A DNA stretch of 64,000 bases from Prostheceraeus crozeri (lineage: Eukaryota; Platyhelminthes; Polycladida; Euryleptidae): contig CAJQUW010001972.1 of NCBI GenBank assembly GCA_907163375.1, positions 1,092,001 to 1,156,000 on the forward strand, given 5' to 3'. Made by a program: the position numbers and the translations under genes. Below are positions 13,261-24,559 of this stretch, one piece after another. The notes under the pieces were generated by a model. It made no database searches and was not told the origin of the DNA. It saw only the letters and a program-made list of their open reading frames with translations. Position 1 is the first letter of the stretch. Each line of letters starts with the position of its first letter.

Positions 13261-13307
13261 TTTTGCCACCATCTACATTACCAATTTTAGACTCGGCTCA
13301 TGGACTA
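13261..13307 (-). repeat. Right terminal inverted repeat of the Academ-like element
   Basis: Ends GCTCATGGACTA and pairs with 5474-5520. The adjoining ATT at 13308-13310 is the right copy of the target duplication. Confidence 0.85.
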
Positions 13308-13523
13308 ATTTGTAAATTCTGTGACTTGAATAAGATTGAAGATATCTTCCATTTCATTGTTGAATGTCCATGCTATAACGATGAAAGAGATGCACTGATT
13401 CCGGACTTGAGAGGCATAACACGATCAGATTTCTATGTCTACATGGATGCATTAACAATAGGAAAAATCAGACCAGTTGACGAATATATTGACAGAGCAA
13501 TGGACATCAGAAATCATAGATAG
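13308..13523 (+). pseudogene. LINE-A ORF2, C-terminal zinc-knuckle part
   Basis: The frame continues the LINE protein cut at 5473. It reads CKFCDLNKIEDIFHFIVECP, a CxxC…H…C knuckle found near the C terminus of many LINE ORF2 proteins, then runs to a TAG at 13521-13523. Together with KLRTGNHTLAAE just before the insertion it forms the expected C-terminal domain. This identifies the two separated pieces as one gene and fixes the transposon boundaries. Confidence 0.85.
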
Positions 13524-14342
13524 CGGAGTGTAAAATAATTGACATCTGCAAATGGACTATCATGTTAATGTCTGAAACAATAGCAACGAAAAGATGGCAA
13601 TATAATTGTATAGATATCTGTGCTGATTCAAACCAAGAGTAGACCAAATAAATCAATAACTTAGTGATCAGAAAAGGAACAGATATCAAAAATCTGCTAT
13701 AGATAAAAGCATTGAAAAGCTGCATTATCACAAAATGTTGAGAAATATTCACTGACCCAATCAAAAGAATGGAAGGCATTCACTCGCTAAAATCTCATAT
13801 CGGATGACGGACGTCACAAGTGGTTGATTATTTAGCTGAATCATATTTCAAATCGTTTCAGGTATGTACTATATATTGTTGATTGGAATCACTGTTTCAA
13901 ATTATGTTAATGTGTAATTAATCCGTTCCTCCGATCAAATAATAGGAATTATTAATCTGCTGCGGAGTGTGATGTGCAAATAAAATCATTAATAAAATCA
14001 TTAAGTTAAATACAATGGAAGCTAAAATGCGATGTGAACATAATTAATAATAACATGTAATGATGCATGCTTCGTCTCCTCTCCTCCACATATGTGCCAC
14101 ATTCGTACCGCAATCACCCATAGTTTTTTCGTCATTGTGCTCTATAACCTTGTGCTCAGTTATTTCAGACATTCATCTCATCGATCTCATCGAAGACAGT
14201 CATCATGGTGCAGTGTGATTTTATCTGTCATTTCATTCTCATCCCTTGTCATCTTTTCATTCATCCGTACGCCGCTTAATATGTACATATTTACCTTATG
14301 TAAACTCAGCCATGTTTGACTCACAAGATGGGCAATAAACCA
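13524..14342 (+). other. Probable LINE-A 3' untranslated region
   Basis: Noncoding sequence between the LINE stop codon and the TTTTGAA tail. A tandem AATAAAATCATT pair lies near 13980-14005. The last 60 bases have the look of a LINE 3' end (GCAATAAA then the tail). Its unity as a single UTR is not proven. Confidence 0.5.
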
Positions 14343-14360
14343 TTTTGAATTTTGAATTTT

Positions 14361-14381
14361 GAGAGAGAGAGAGAGAGAGAG
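14361..14381 (+). repeat. (GA)n microsatellite after the LINE-A tail
   Basis: Uninterrupted GA dinucleotides directly follow the TTTTGAA units. A GA-rich tract also precedes the LINE 5' end. Confidence 0.9.
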
Positions 14382-16966
14382 GAGACCCTCTTATTAGGCA
14401 TCTCTCTCTTTCATAGAATGAATCTGTTAAAGTTATTGAATGCAATTGTCATTGAAGCATTGATAACACTGTCAAACAAAGATTTTGTTTAGCTGCATTT
14501 TTCTACTCCTTTTATACAGTTCGAACGTCCTGATCATGAATAGTGTTTATTTTTCTATTCCACCGTTATTTAAGCAATTATGCTAGATTTAAGATCTTTT
14601 TGTTTTTTTTAAAAAATCGCTTATCATTTTCTCATGATGTAACATTGGAATATTTCAATTGGAAAGCTATTAATCTCTTATGCAAAAAATATGATAGATA
14701 ATTTACAGGTGCATTTTGATATCTTTAGAAGGTCCAACCGTCGAGAACTTTATTTGAATACGCAATTGTCCAATGATGACTCCCTTTTCAGAGTTAGGTA
14801 ACATTTTTTGTACGTTTCTGCATTTGGTTTTTGTTTCTTTTGTAATTTCTTTCAGCATCTTTACACTGTTTGAATTCTTAATTGTGATTGCTTATCTACT
14901 TGATTTGACTTCTTTTCTACTATTCCAAAATATAGTAAATGGCAGATTTTAGATTATTTGAATCTCATCTCAAAGCATCACTCAAACTTTTTCAAGACAC
15001 TTGCGCACCTGCTTTCAGTGGAATAAGCACGAGGTTAAAAGTGATGAGTAGACTATGCCAGTTCCACAGCATGTCATCAATATATCAGGATTTCTTTTAA
15101 AAAAATATATAGATAGAAGTAATTTTTGTGAGAAGTGGTAGCTAGGGTATCTCGGCTGTGACATCAGCTCAACTGAAAGCATTTATCATTGCTTTCAAAA
15201 AAGTCGAAAAGTCAAAGTCGAAAAATTCGGCTACGCATAATTTTGAATCTTAGCAACAAAGTAAATAACATTCAGGAAAAAACAATTGGATGGATTCGAA
15301 CCTGCTACTATCGAGAATATTGCTCAAATCGGCAACAACTAAGTGACTGATCGATTTTTTTTTAATTTGCTGCCGGTCAATGTATTGATGACAGATCTAA
15401 TATTGAGGAATCCGTCGATGCGCCAATAAATAATATAAGTAGCAAATATAAGTTCACACAAAAGATTATAAAGGGCCGCATATACAATTGCAAAATTATT
15501 CTCGCATCCTCTCGTTACTTGAATGGTGTACAGCAGGGGTTCCCAAACTTTTTTGAAAGGATCAATTATTTTGATGAACACCGGGATTTATCTAATTTTT
15601 ACATCTAATAAGCATGTAAGTTGCAAGAAGCAATGTGAATAGAGAATATTATAAAGATGTTGCAACAAATTGTGCAATCTACTCGCAGCATTTTGAAACT
15701 CCCCTTCAGCATCATTTAATCTCAAATCATTCAATTTTACGCAAGCTTTGCTTTGCAAATATTAGCCTTTGATTTTAACCTCACAACACATTCGTTTGAT
15801 TTCAAAATATTTAATGAGTACTTCGTTTTTGCACCCTTCACTTCGTACTGTCCTTTGAGTGTGATAATATTTCAAAAGTAATGTTTTGTGAAGGCAACGG
15901 CATAGTCTAAAAACTAAGAAATTGCTGAACAGTTTTATTACTCTATCAGGCAAAATTGAGTTACAGTATCAAAACTTTTGACCAGGAAAAGTACTGAAAT
16001 TAGAGAAGTTATGAAAGATTCTTACACAAGAATCAAGAAAGGATTGACGTGAGAAATGAAACTGATCGTGCTTTGCTGAAATATAACTCAAGTCTGGTTC
16101 AAATGTGGTCTGTGACTCACATCCTATAGGAAAAATGAAACCTAATTGATAATGAAATAATCAAGAAGGAAATCATATATAGCATGCTCATCACGAGATT
16201 ATTGTGGTCCGTGATCCGGAGATAGGAAATGCCTGGAGTGCCGTGATGCTACAGTATACGACGAGTTGCAGGATCATGTCATCAACTGTTGAAAGTGTAC
16301 AAAGTGTAACAAAGTCTATACTTCTTTTTGGATTTCAAGTATTTTTTAGCATATATCATATTCTTCAACGCATCTTTAGAATATTGATATTTCTACAGTC
16401 CTAAATACCAAATAATTGGAAGCTGCTTTTAAACAGTATTCAATGTTTGTGCGGTAGGCAGCCCAGAGGATATTATAAAACAAATGATACATCCTTTGGA
16501 AGAAAAAGTCAGTGAAAGCACCTGAGTTCTAATTCCTCTAAATTGAAATTTGATTTTAGTTTCTAATTCTACGCTACACCACTTAATTTATGAACGATGT
16601 CAAAAGGTTAGTGAGGTTCAACTTTTCGAATTCGTTTGACGAAGTACACAGCTTTGGTCTCAATCACATAGCATGATGCTAGTTTCAATGCAAGTTCAAT
16701 TTAGTCTCAATTGACCAATCACCGACTTGACGAAATTCTAAATTAACAATGGTTGAAGCAGTCAGATAGAGTGCTTCAAAATTGGTAAATAATTTCAGAC
16801 TTGTCATCAGCATACGCTTGTCTTGTTGAACGTAATGATAGCTTTAGGTCAAATCAATAAATAGCAAAAAATTTCCAAAAGGCAAAGCCAAGTTATGTGT
16901 ATTGAAATTCTTTGACTGACAGTTTAATCTCAGATATGTTTTGAGTAGGCAAGTAACCGTATATTT
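14382..16966. other. No gene; one possible hAT end
   Basis: AT-rich sequence. At 15534 the string CAGGGGTTCCCAAACTTTTT resembles hAT transposon termini, but I found no matching opposite end, so only a fragment could be present. Confidence 0.4.
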
Positions 16967-17090
16967 ATCATCACCAGGGACAACAATCACCATAACAAGG
17001 ATGCACAGAACTTGATGGAATGAAAAATGCAGTCATCATCAAGTCCTGTATAATAACATCCTTGTTATATTGATGGGTGTCACTGATGAT
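16967..17090. repeat. Small MITE-like inverted repeat
   Basis: Imperfect inverted arms of about 34 bp begin ATCATCA and both contain ATAACAAGGATG or its complement CATCCTTGTTAT. They enclose about 50 bp. No target duplication is evident. Confidence 0.45.
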
Positions 17091-17775
17091 AGCTTGCTTG
17101 CTGAAACTTGTTTGCGAAAAAACTAGCTCTCAAAAGCTTACGGTTTCTATCAGCATTGAAATTTCTCTTTAAATTAAGAATGCATTTAACAAATGAATCT
17201 ATATAGAAAATTAAGATCCACGAAAATATTGAAAATACAGGGTGTTCACGTAGATCCCGCCGATTTTACTGATGGAATATTTTCATGCAATCTGTCGAAT
17301 GTGTGAGTCGATTTCTTTGTGAATCGAGGTCAGAAAGATTCAAATTTTCTGTTCATGCAATCTGTCGATTGTATGAGCCGATTTCTATGTGAAATGAGGT
17401 CAGGAAGATTCAAAATTTTGTATTATTTATCTGAGATATCTGCTACCGAAATGTTACTTCAGTTTGTCACGCACTTGATTCTTGAATGATTATGGAGTAC
17501 AAAGACAACAACTGCTGAAATAGCAACTGTAATTTCCTTTTGTGTTGCATTTAATTGTGAAGAGGCTCGTCGTTTGTTTATTGAGAAATTCGATGAAGCA
17601 CCACCTCTTGCTAGGACCTTGAGAGACTGGAAACTACGATCTATGGAAACGTTGTCCGTTCTTCCACGATCTTATACTGGTGATCAATCGAACCGGCGAT
17701 TATGTGAAGGAAAGAAGAACTAAGTATTGGAATTATTCGAGAACGAACCATGTGCCTCACAACGCCAGGCCTCTA

Positions 17776-18508
17776 TAATCCGGCAGCCAGAACGAGTTTC
17801 TGCAGGGAACGAGACCGATAGTGAGACTTTTACACAATGGTGTATACCCTATGCCCACTACGAACCTGCACGTCTGTCGAGTTCGAGTGAGTTCCTCTTC
17901 TGGTCAGGCAGGATCAAAGAAAAACATATTATAAATCCAATGGGACGCAGATTGCAGTTTTCGGATAAAATCAAATTTTGTATGTTTTCTCTGATTAAAA
18001 GAAAGGTACTAAGCCCAGTGTCATAATTTTTGGCATGGAATGTCTTCAGGTCATATCCTTTCATGTTCATGCACCCCTGTCTGTGAAGCTAAACAAATTT
18101 AGAATTGGCAAACCTCTTAATGTCAGCAAACACAAACATTTTGAGCAACTTTATACACTTTCAGCCGCATTCTCACATACATTGCCAATCAGAAACATGA
18201 TAATAACACATGTACATGATGGGAAATGACCATAATTTTCGACATTCTATGTCGAAAATTATGACTCTATAGACTTAATACTGTACATTTGATAAGCAAA
18301 AACATAGAAAATTTTATTTTATCCAAAAACTGCAATCTGCGTCCCATTGTATTTACGTGATTTTCCTTAATCCTGTCTGACAAGAAAAGGAACTCACTAG
18401 AACTCGGCAGACGCGCAGATTCGTAGTAGACATAGGGTGCACATCATTCTGTGAAAGTCTCATTTTCGGCCTCGTTCCCTGCAGAAACTCGTTCCGGCTG
18501 CCGGACTA
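17776..18508. mobile_element. 733 bp MITE with long inverted arms, TAGTCC-type ends
   Basis: The left end TAATCCGGCAGCC pairs with the right end GGCTGCCGGACTA, and the arms stay similar for about 240 bp on each side (to about 18020 and from about 18250). CTA flanks both sides (17773-17775 and 18509-18511); deleting the element restores the mariner codons ASSVSLGSVN. Near the centre a 15 bp hairpin stem occurs at 18231-18245 and 18249-18263. The 3 bp duplication and TAGTCC-like terminus match the Academ-like element at 5474-13307, so a nonautonomous relative is possible. There is no coding capacity. Confidence 0.75.
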
Positions 18509-18746
18509 CTAGTGTGTCTTTAGGAAGTGTCAACAACATTCTGAAGGACGACAGACTTCGACTGCGAAAGTTTACTAAAGTTCAAGAACTCCAAGTGGAC
18601 AATAGGCCTGAGAGACTTGAATTTTTTCGGACAGTTCTTGAACGTCAACGGCTAGATCCCCATTTTGTGCAGAGGATTTGCTTTAGCGACGAAGCCTGCT
18701 TCCACATCAACGGCTCTGTGAATCGTCGCAACAGCTTGGTATACCC

Positions 18747-19049
18747 GGCACTACTGCAGTTTACTGCACCCTCTTTTACCCCTACTGCAGTTTAGTGCAC
18801 CCTAAAATGCATGTGAGAACAACATGATTTAATCAACAGAATGAATGCCGTTCGTTCTTCCCTATAGTTATAAATGAGTGTCTTTGTGTCTTCGTCTTCG
18901 TCTTCGCACATTACACCGAGCGCGCGCTTCGGTGTAATGTGCGTAGTCATCGTTTGCGGGAGAATGCGCCGTTGTTTTAGGGTGCACTAAACTGCAGTAG
19001 GCGCGTTTCCGTCTCTTTCATAGAGGGTGCACTAAACTGCAGTAGTGCC
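18747..19049. mobile_element. 303 bp MITE with 9 bp target duplication
   Basis: Inverted ends begin GGCACTACTGCAGTTTA. Each arm carries the unit CTACTGCAGTTTAGTGCACC twice. The target GGTATACCC is duplicated at 18738-18746 and 19050-19058. The centre has a perfect hairpin with 15 bp stems at 18905-18919 and 18929-18943 around a GCGCGCGCT loop. A 9 bp duplication is typical of Mutator-like elements, which is the best guess; no protein supports it. Confidence 0.75.
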
Positions 19050-19872
19050 GGTATACCCATGCGATCGTCTAATATCCCTTGCTGGTCAATGTCTCCCAAG
19101 TTCGCCATCGTTTTTCATATTGCCACGACCACAATGAATAGCGAATTTTATAAAGATGTGCTGACCACGCACGTATTGCCACTGCTTCAACAACGAGGAT
19201 ATAGACATCTTCTGTTTCAACAGGATGGTGCACCAGCGCATTACGTTACAATTGTTCGCGACCTCTTGAATGAAAAGTTACCAGGAAAGTGGATGGGACA
19301 AGGAGGAAGTACTCAATGTCCCCCAATGTCTCCAGACGTCTCCGTCAATGACTTTTGGCTGTGGCAGGGAACCCTAGTTGGCTGCGCTACGTTTCGCCAA
19401 GGAACGGACACTGCAAATTTGCCGCCTACAGGATGAGGCCGATTGCATTACTTGATATTTAAATGAAAATAACGCACCCCCCCCGAACGACAACAACGTT
19501 TCCACTGAAGAAAGAAATTCCCATGGCGAATTAGCAATTGAAGTCTTTCATCATTTTTTTGAATAGGATTTGCTATCGATAAACGTTTATGCTTTCCCTT
19601 TGTTGGGGAACGTATGTTCCAAATTGTTCATAGATTATGAATCAATTCCAAAAAGATAATAACACCAGGCGAAAGACAATAAAACTTGGCCGCTGAAACA
19701 GTACTTTCGTCAAATAGAGCGCATGTAAGTGAGACGTTGGTTTATTCGAGATTCGTAGGATGAAAAAGTCGACGATTAAGTTTGTATGCTACTCTAGCGG
19801 GTAAACATAATTCCTTTTCCCATAATTCTTTCAGCTCAAATATATCAGCAGAATGAATTTTAGAACGATCAT

Positions 19873-21428
19873 TCAAGTCTGGAAATAATATAATCTTTTT
19901 GACAGCCAGTTGTTATATATATTCTTGAAATTATGTACGGGATCAAAAAGAAGGAAGAACGGTTCCCCATGTACCGGATGTTTCACATGTGCAGTCGGAT
20001 TATCGGACCAAAGCGTCATGAACAGTTTCCAGTTAACAGTATTATTATCAACACAACAAGCAATTATACGGATTCCAATTGAGTTCAGAAGGGTGAGAAC
20101 ATGAACAAAATATCTATGTAAATCATCTGAAGATAATCTTCGAGTTGCTATCAATGAAACGACATCTTGATAATTACCACACATAGATTTTATCAAGAAT
20201 GCTGTGACAGTACTGGCCAATTCAACTGTGTTATCGCCACGACCATAAACCTTCCCGCCACTAAATTCCATCTTTTTATTGGGCATGAATTTCATCGATA
20301 TTGATAATCATTGTTCTTTCCTTTTCACATAGGTCATTTGTTTTTATTCGAAGATAATTGACTAAGTCCGTATCCGACGGACTGCTACTGAAGCTCGAAG
20401 ACAATCGTCGTCCATGTCTGCTACACGGTACTGTCAATGACCCACTTTCACGCAAAAATTCGTACGCTGAAGAACTCAAATTTTGAATAAGATAAGCCAA
20501 AGATAACATCTGAGTGGAGTATTCAAGCTTATCATGCATAAGCAGCCGGATCTGTTCCAATGAAAAAGAAAGTTTCGAATACTTATCCGAATCATTAGTT
20601 TCTTCAAAACGAGAAAGTAATTTTTCACAGTTGACAATAACCTGCTCAAAATAACGCAATTCATTTTATGTTTCTTGGCAGTATTCCTTGTGCTTCAGAT
20701 ATGCCAAAATGTTCACAAAAGGTCGCTATCTTGTTTTTCTGTTGCGGTATAAAGTCTAAATCATCGACGATTTTGCCGTCCAGACTAATAATGAATGTCA
20801 AAACTTATTTTATCAATAATGATTTTGAAATAACAGGAATACCGAAGTCATCAATCGCATACATAATAAACACGATCTTCATTTCAGTGAAATTCTTAAT
20901 AAATGAGGATAAATGTGGAGGTAGAGTGTAATTCAACAAATCAGCAGATGAATTTAAATTGTTGCTTTCAAAATATGTAGAGACGTCAGCCTCCACCTTC
21001 TACGCATCCCGAAGTCGTCTATTTTCTGCTGATGAAGTCGATGGTCTCTCACATGGAACATTTTGAGATACGAGTAAGTATGTAGGAAGATTAGGAAATA
21101 ACGTGGGTATAGCTGTACCTTTTAAGCGTAGTTTTATCAGTTTTTGAGGTTCATCACTAGTCACTGTTCTTTTCCTCCATTGGTTTGTATCCGTAGAATC
21201 CCGTATATACATATCCGACGTAAAATGGTTTGCGCACACTCAAAAAGAATTTTTCGGATTCGATCGCAGTGAATGTAAGTATTCATCAGGCCAAACACAA
21301 GGAAGAGATTTAATCCATTGCTCTAATCGATTATCTGAAGGTGGTGGAAATCTGTGAAGATGAAGGGCTCCTTTAGGGTTAGTTAAATATCCAGTTTTGC
21401 ACGACGGGACACAACACTTGAAAGGCAT
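19873..21428 (-). pseudogene. P element transposase, copy 1 (THAP type)
   Basis: Reading starts at 21428 with MPFKCCVPSCKTGY, the C2 part of a THAP zinc finger. It goes on to VCANHF, the C-x2-H part, then a charged helical region and the RNase H-like core (INIDEIHA, FSGGKVYGRGDNT, FDPVHNFKNIYNNWL). P transposases use this fold with GTP as cofactor to cut and join element ends. The C-terminal third (DWIERRFGRYRQ region) is deleted here. In-frame stops lie at 21240-21242 (TGA) and 21000-21002 (TAG), plus one near 20803 private to this copy. The frame also shifts at DEIHA (about 20280), as it does in copy 2. Confidence 0.8.
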
Positions 21429-21524
21429 CTTATCATCACTGACACTGAATGCGGAAATGAGGCAAATGACAGTCGAATGTTGAGAAAGTGCTACAAGTAA
21501 GGATAATTATCGATCGTCTATCTT

Positions 21525-24500
21525 TTTTTCAAATCAAATCAAATCAAATCACGTTTATTGAAATTCACAAAGGCGGTGAAAGTTTACAAATCCATCATAA
21601 GATAAGGATAAAAAGTATAAGTAAAAATTATGCATGGAAGCACAGCACAAAAAAAGCATGAAATATTAGCGACCGTACTTAATAAAAGATTCGCTGTAAC
21701 GACGAGTTGAAGCATAGGGTGCGGTAATTCTGTATGGATTTCTACGACTTGTACATCTCTCTTTGAATAAAACACGCAAAGGATGATCAGTATTGACTTC
21801 AATCTGCCTGAACAAACGATTACAGAGACTATCAACAGCATTAGATAAATCAGAATATTCACAATTGGGAAAAAACCGTGCAGCACGACTCTCAACTCTC
21901 AACAAATTACGAAACAAATATTTTGGCAGATTACAGAAACAAGGAAAAGAAAAGGTTAATAAAGAACGAATAAAACAAACGTAACATTTAAAAATTAGTT
22001 CTTCGGAGCAATTTGCTCTCTTCAGATTGCGTAAAATGAAAATTTTACGATAACATTTAGCAGTGGTAAGTCTAACATGTTCATTCCATGAAAAATCACA
22101 CGAGAATGTAACACCGAGCAATTTTACTGATTGTACTGTTTGAATAGTAACACCACTTTCGGAGACAATTTCAGTTAAACTCAAATTCTTCTTGGTACAA
22201 TAATTCATAATGTAACTTTTCGAAAAGTTTATGTTAAGACCGACAGATTGAGACCACCTCTCTACATTAGTCCATTCCAACTGCAGACGATCTTCACTAT
22301 CAGCATATTTTACCATTTTTGAATTCTCACAAATTGGCTAGAGGGCGTCGATGACAACAGAAAATAAAATAGGCCCGAGACAGCTACCTTGGGGCACTCC
22401 ACTAGATATATCACACCAATCCGACAACGCATCATTAACTCGAACACGTTGTTTGCGCCCACAGAGAAAGTCTTTTACAAACACTAGAGCCTGGCGCGGA
22501 ATATTCAAACTGACAAGAGATGACAAAATTGATTGAAATGTTAGGCGATCAAAAGCTTTAGAAAAATCCGCCGCAACTACCCGGACTGCTCCAGGCTTAC
22601 GATCCAGATAACTAAGGATGCTATCATTTACATAAGTCAAAGCAGTGGAAGTTCCTTTGCCCATACCCGGTACATAGGCAAACTGCATACCATCAATCTT
22701 ACTGAGTATGTACGGTAATATCCAATTAGATAGTACTACACGTTCCATTACTTTAGAAAGCACAGGTGTGATAGATATTGGACGGTGATCAGACAAATTC
22801 GTAGCTTTAGCACACTTTGGAATAGGCACAATATCACAGAATTTAAAGAGGGAAGGTATTCGACCAAAACCAAAACATTTATTGAAAACAAAAGCAATCG
22901 GACCGGCTAGGATGCTAGAATTATCACGATACACCCAAAAAGGGATACCATCGGGTCCGCCATTACCCTTCTTCAACTTTTGTAAATATTGATCTAATTC
23001 ATAATCCTGCACAGTAAGGGTATGATCAGGCAAAGATTTACACACATCATAATTGAAATGAATAGAATCATCACCATCTTGGAATACAGAAGCAAAGTAT
23101 TGATTCAACTCATCCGCTGAGAAGGCAATGGATGAATCGGCACGATTATTCCTTGAAACATTCCGAATGCGATTCCAATCATCCCTAGAATGACAAGAAT
23201 CATCAACTTTCCTTAGATAACTGGACTTCAAAAACGTAGAATACCTGATCACTTCCAGTCGAAGCTTCATGTACTTCTGCTGGTCTTTCTTGCAGAAAGC
23301 ATGATCCCTTTTATCAATTAGAATTTTAAGTTGTCCATCCAACCATGGGAGATCAGTATTCCTGAACCGAACAGTGATCCAAGGAAAACATGTATCGAAC
23401 ACATACCATAATACATTTTGAAGCGCAATACTTGCCACTTCAAGATCCTTAATATCGTAAATTAGGTCCCAATTAATGAGAGATAGAGTCCTTGTGAATG
23501 AAAGCTTGTTAGAGACACTGAAGTTCCGAATTCTCTTTTTCGTCACCTGAACCGCCTTGACACATATAGGATTCCAAAAGACAACGGAATGATCTGACTT
23601 GCCAATTGGCGCAGATACTTTGGCTAGCACATCACTATCAATGTTAGTAATAATTTGATCCAAAATGCGATTCCCTCTTGTTTTTGAATGTACCATTCTC
23701 TTTAGATTATACGTATTTTCCAAATCGTCCGTGTTATTTATAAGATCATTCAAATCTCCACAAAAAATAATTTTTGTGGTAGTAGGATTGCACGTAGAAA
23801 TAGAGAATACGTGCTCAATTACGTCCATCACACATGATATCGCCTCAGCATCTTTGTCGTCATTTTTCCAGAAGGGATGATATATTGCAATAATTACCAA
23901 TTCCATCTCAGGAACGAGAACGGGGAGTATTTCACTACTGCATGTCATCAAAGACGGGACATCCACAGACTGAATCTCCACATAATCAAGATATGTGCGA
24001 AAATAATATAGAATACCTCCACCGTTCTTATTGCGGTCTTTTCGTAGTACATGGTATCCAGGAAGTGAGATACAGGAGTCAGGAGTTTCCATATCTAACC
24101 ATGTTTCCGTCAGAATCGCAATATCCGGTTTAAATTTCGAAAATCGTAATTCCAATTCGTCCATTTTGTTAAAAATGGACCTCACATTGGTCAACAATAG
24201 AGATGGAACACTCAGTCGGTTATATTTACCAATTCGACCTTGGCATCGCCGTTGTATAGGACAAGTAATCAAATTACGAACGTTAGCTCCATTGAAACTG
24301 ACGGGTCTACCATTTCTTCGAATTACTCGGTCTGAAGATTTCACTGAGATATGATCCACAAATATTCCAAAATATTTTAATCGTCTTTTCACAGTACGGT
24401 TCACGCAAATACATTTCTGATAGCGCAGCCGTCGGATTACTTCCATGCAAGTTTCCATCACAACAGGCAGTGAACAATCAATCAATACATGCACTGCAAG

Positions 24501-24559
24501 CTACGCTGAAGCAGCGCTAGTTTATCCGACCGCACGACACGAAGCCGAGTGATCGAGTG
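21525..24559 (-). mobile_element. LINE-B inserted in P element copy 1
   Basis: ATCTT (AAGAT on the element strand) is duplicated at 21520-21524 and 24560-24564. The uninterrupted site is visible in P copy 2 near 41393-41405, which confirms both ends. The element is 3,035 bp. On its strand it ends AATAAACG, then TGATTT repeats and a short A run (21525-21551). A 65-base leader precedes a single long ORF. The length and single ORF suggest a nearly full CR1-like element, but the clade is not proven. Confidence 0.85.
21666..24494 (-). pseudogene. LINE-B ORF2: endonuclease and reverse transcriptase
   Basis: Starting at 24494, the protein has an N-terminal basic segment, then a full apurinic-type endonuclease (LLTNVRSIFNK, LTETWLD, CGDLNDL, TRGNRILDQI, GKSDHSVV). 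The RT follows with GGPDGIPFWVY, DHRPISITP, AADFSKAFDRL and SGVPQGSCLGPILF. A TAG at 22338-22340 interrupts the frame, and the catalytic YADD is damaged: YAD is followed directly by SEDRLQLEW, so the second Asp and several residues are missing. The thumb region then continues in the same frame (NFSKSYIMNY, LLGVTFS) to 21666. The copy cannot make an active enzyme. Confidence 0.85.

Larger units (their letters stand above)
5474..13307 (-). mobile_element. Academ-like DNA transposon, 7.8 kb, inserted in LINE-A
   Basis: The ends are TAGTCCATAGC (left) and GCTCATGGACTA (right). The terminal inverted repeats extend about 47 bp with mismatches, sharing a later GGTAAT and a GTGGCAAA block. The LINE codon ATT flanks both sides (5471-5473 and 13308-13310), giving a 3 bp target duplication; a 4 bp ATTT duplication with asymmetric ends is the alternative. 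The only convincing gene is a four-exon minus-strand gene for a large protein with FEN1/XPG-like motifs. An XPG-type nuclease domain, a cysteine-rich domain and 3-4 bp target duplications are what I know of the Academ superfamily, so AcademX-like is my assignment. The boundaries are seen directly; the family name is inference. One frameshift makes this copy probably inactive. Confidence 0.85.
2690..14362 (+). mobile_element. LINE-A, non-LTR retrotransposon split by a DNA transposon
   Basis: This is a 5'-truncated LINE: it starts inside the endonuclease domain, directly after a purine-rich GA tract (about 2595-2690). It encodes endonuclease, reverse transcriptase and a C-terminal zinc knuckle, and probably ends in a 7-mer tail of TTTTGAA units at 14343-14362, just before a (GA)n run at 14361-14381. 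The 3' region holds a GCAATAAA signal shortly before the tail. GA-rich sequence on both sides suggests insertion into a GA microsatellite, but this is inference. A 7,834 bp transposon (5474-13307) interrupts it. The clade is not certain; the C-terminal layout is like L2/RTE-related LINEs. The stretch 13524-14090 is assumed to be 3' UTR but could include other insertions. Confidence 0.8.

Noticed and set aside
15534-15600. A complete hAT element starting at CAGGGGTTCCC
   Set aside because: No matching opposite end or target duplication was found, so only a possible end is noted.
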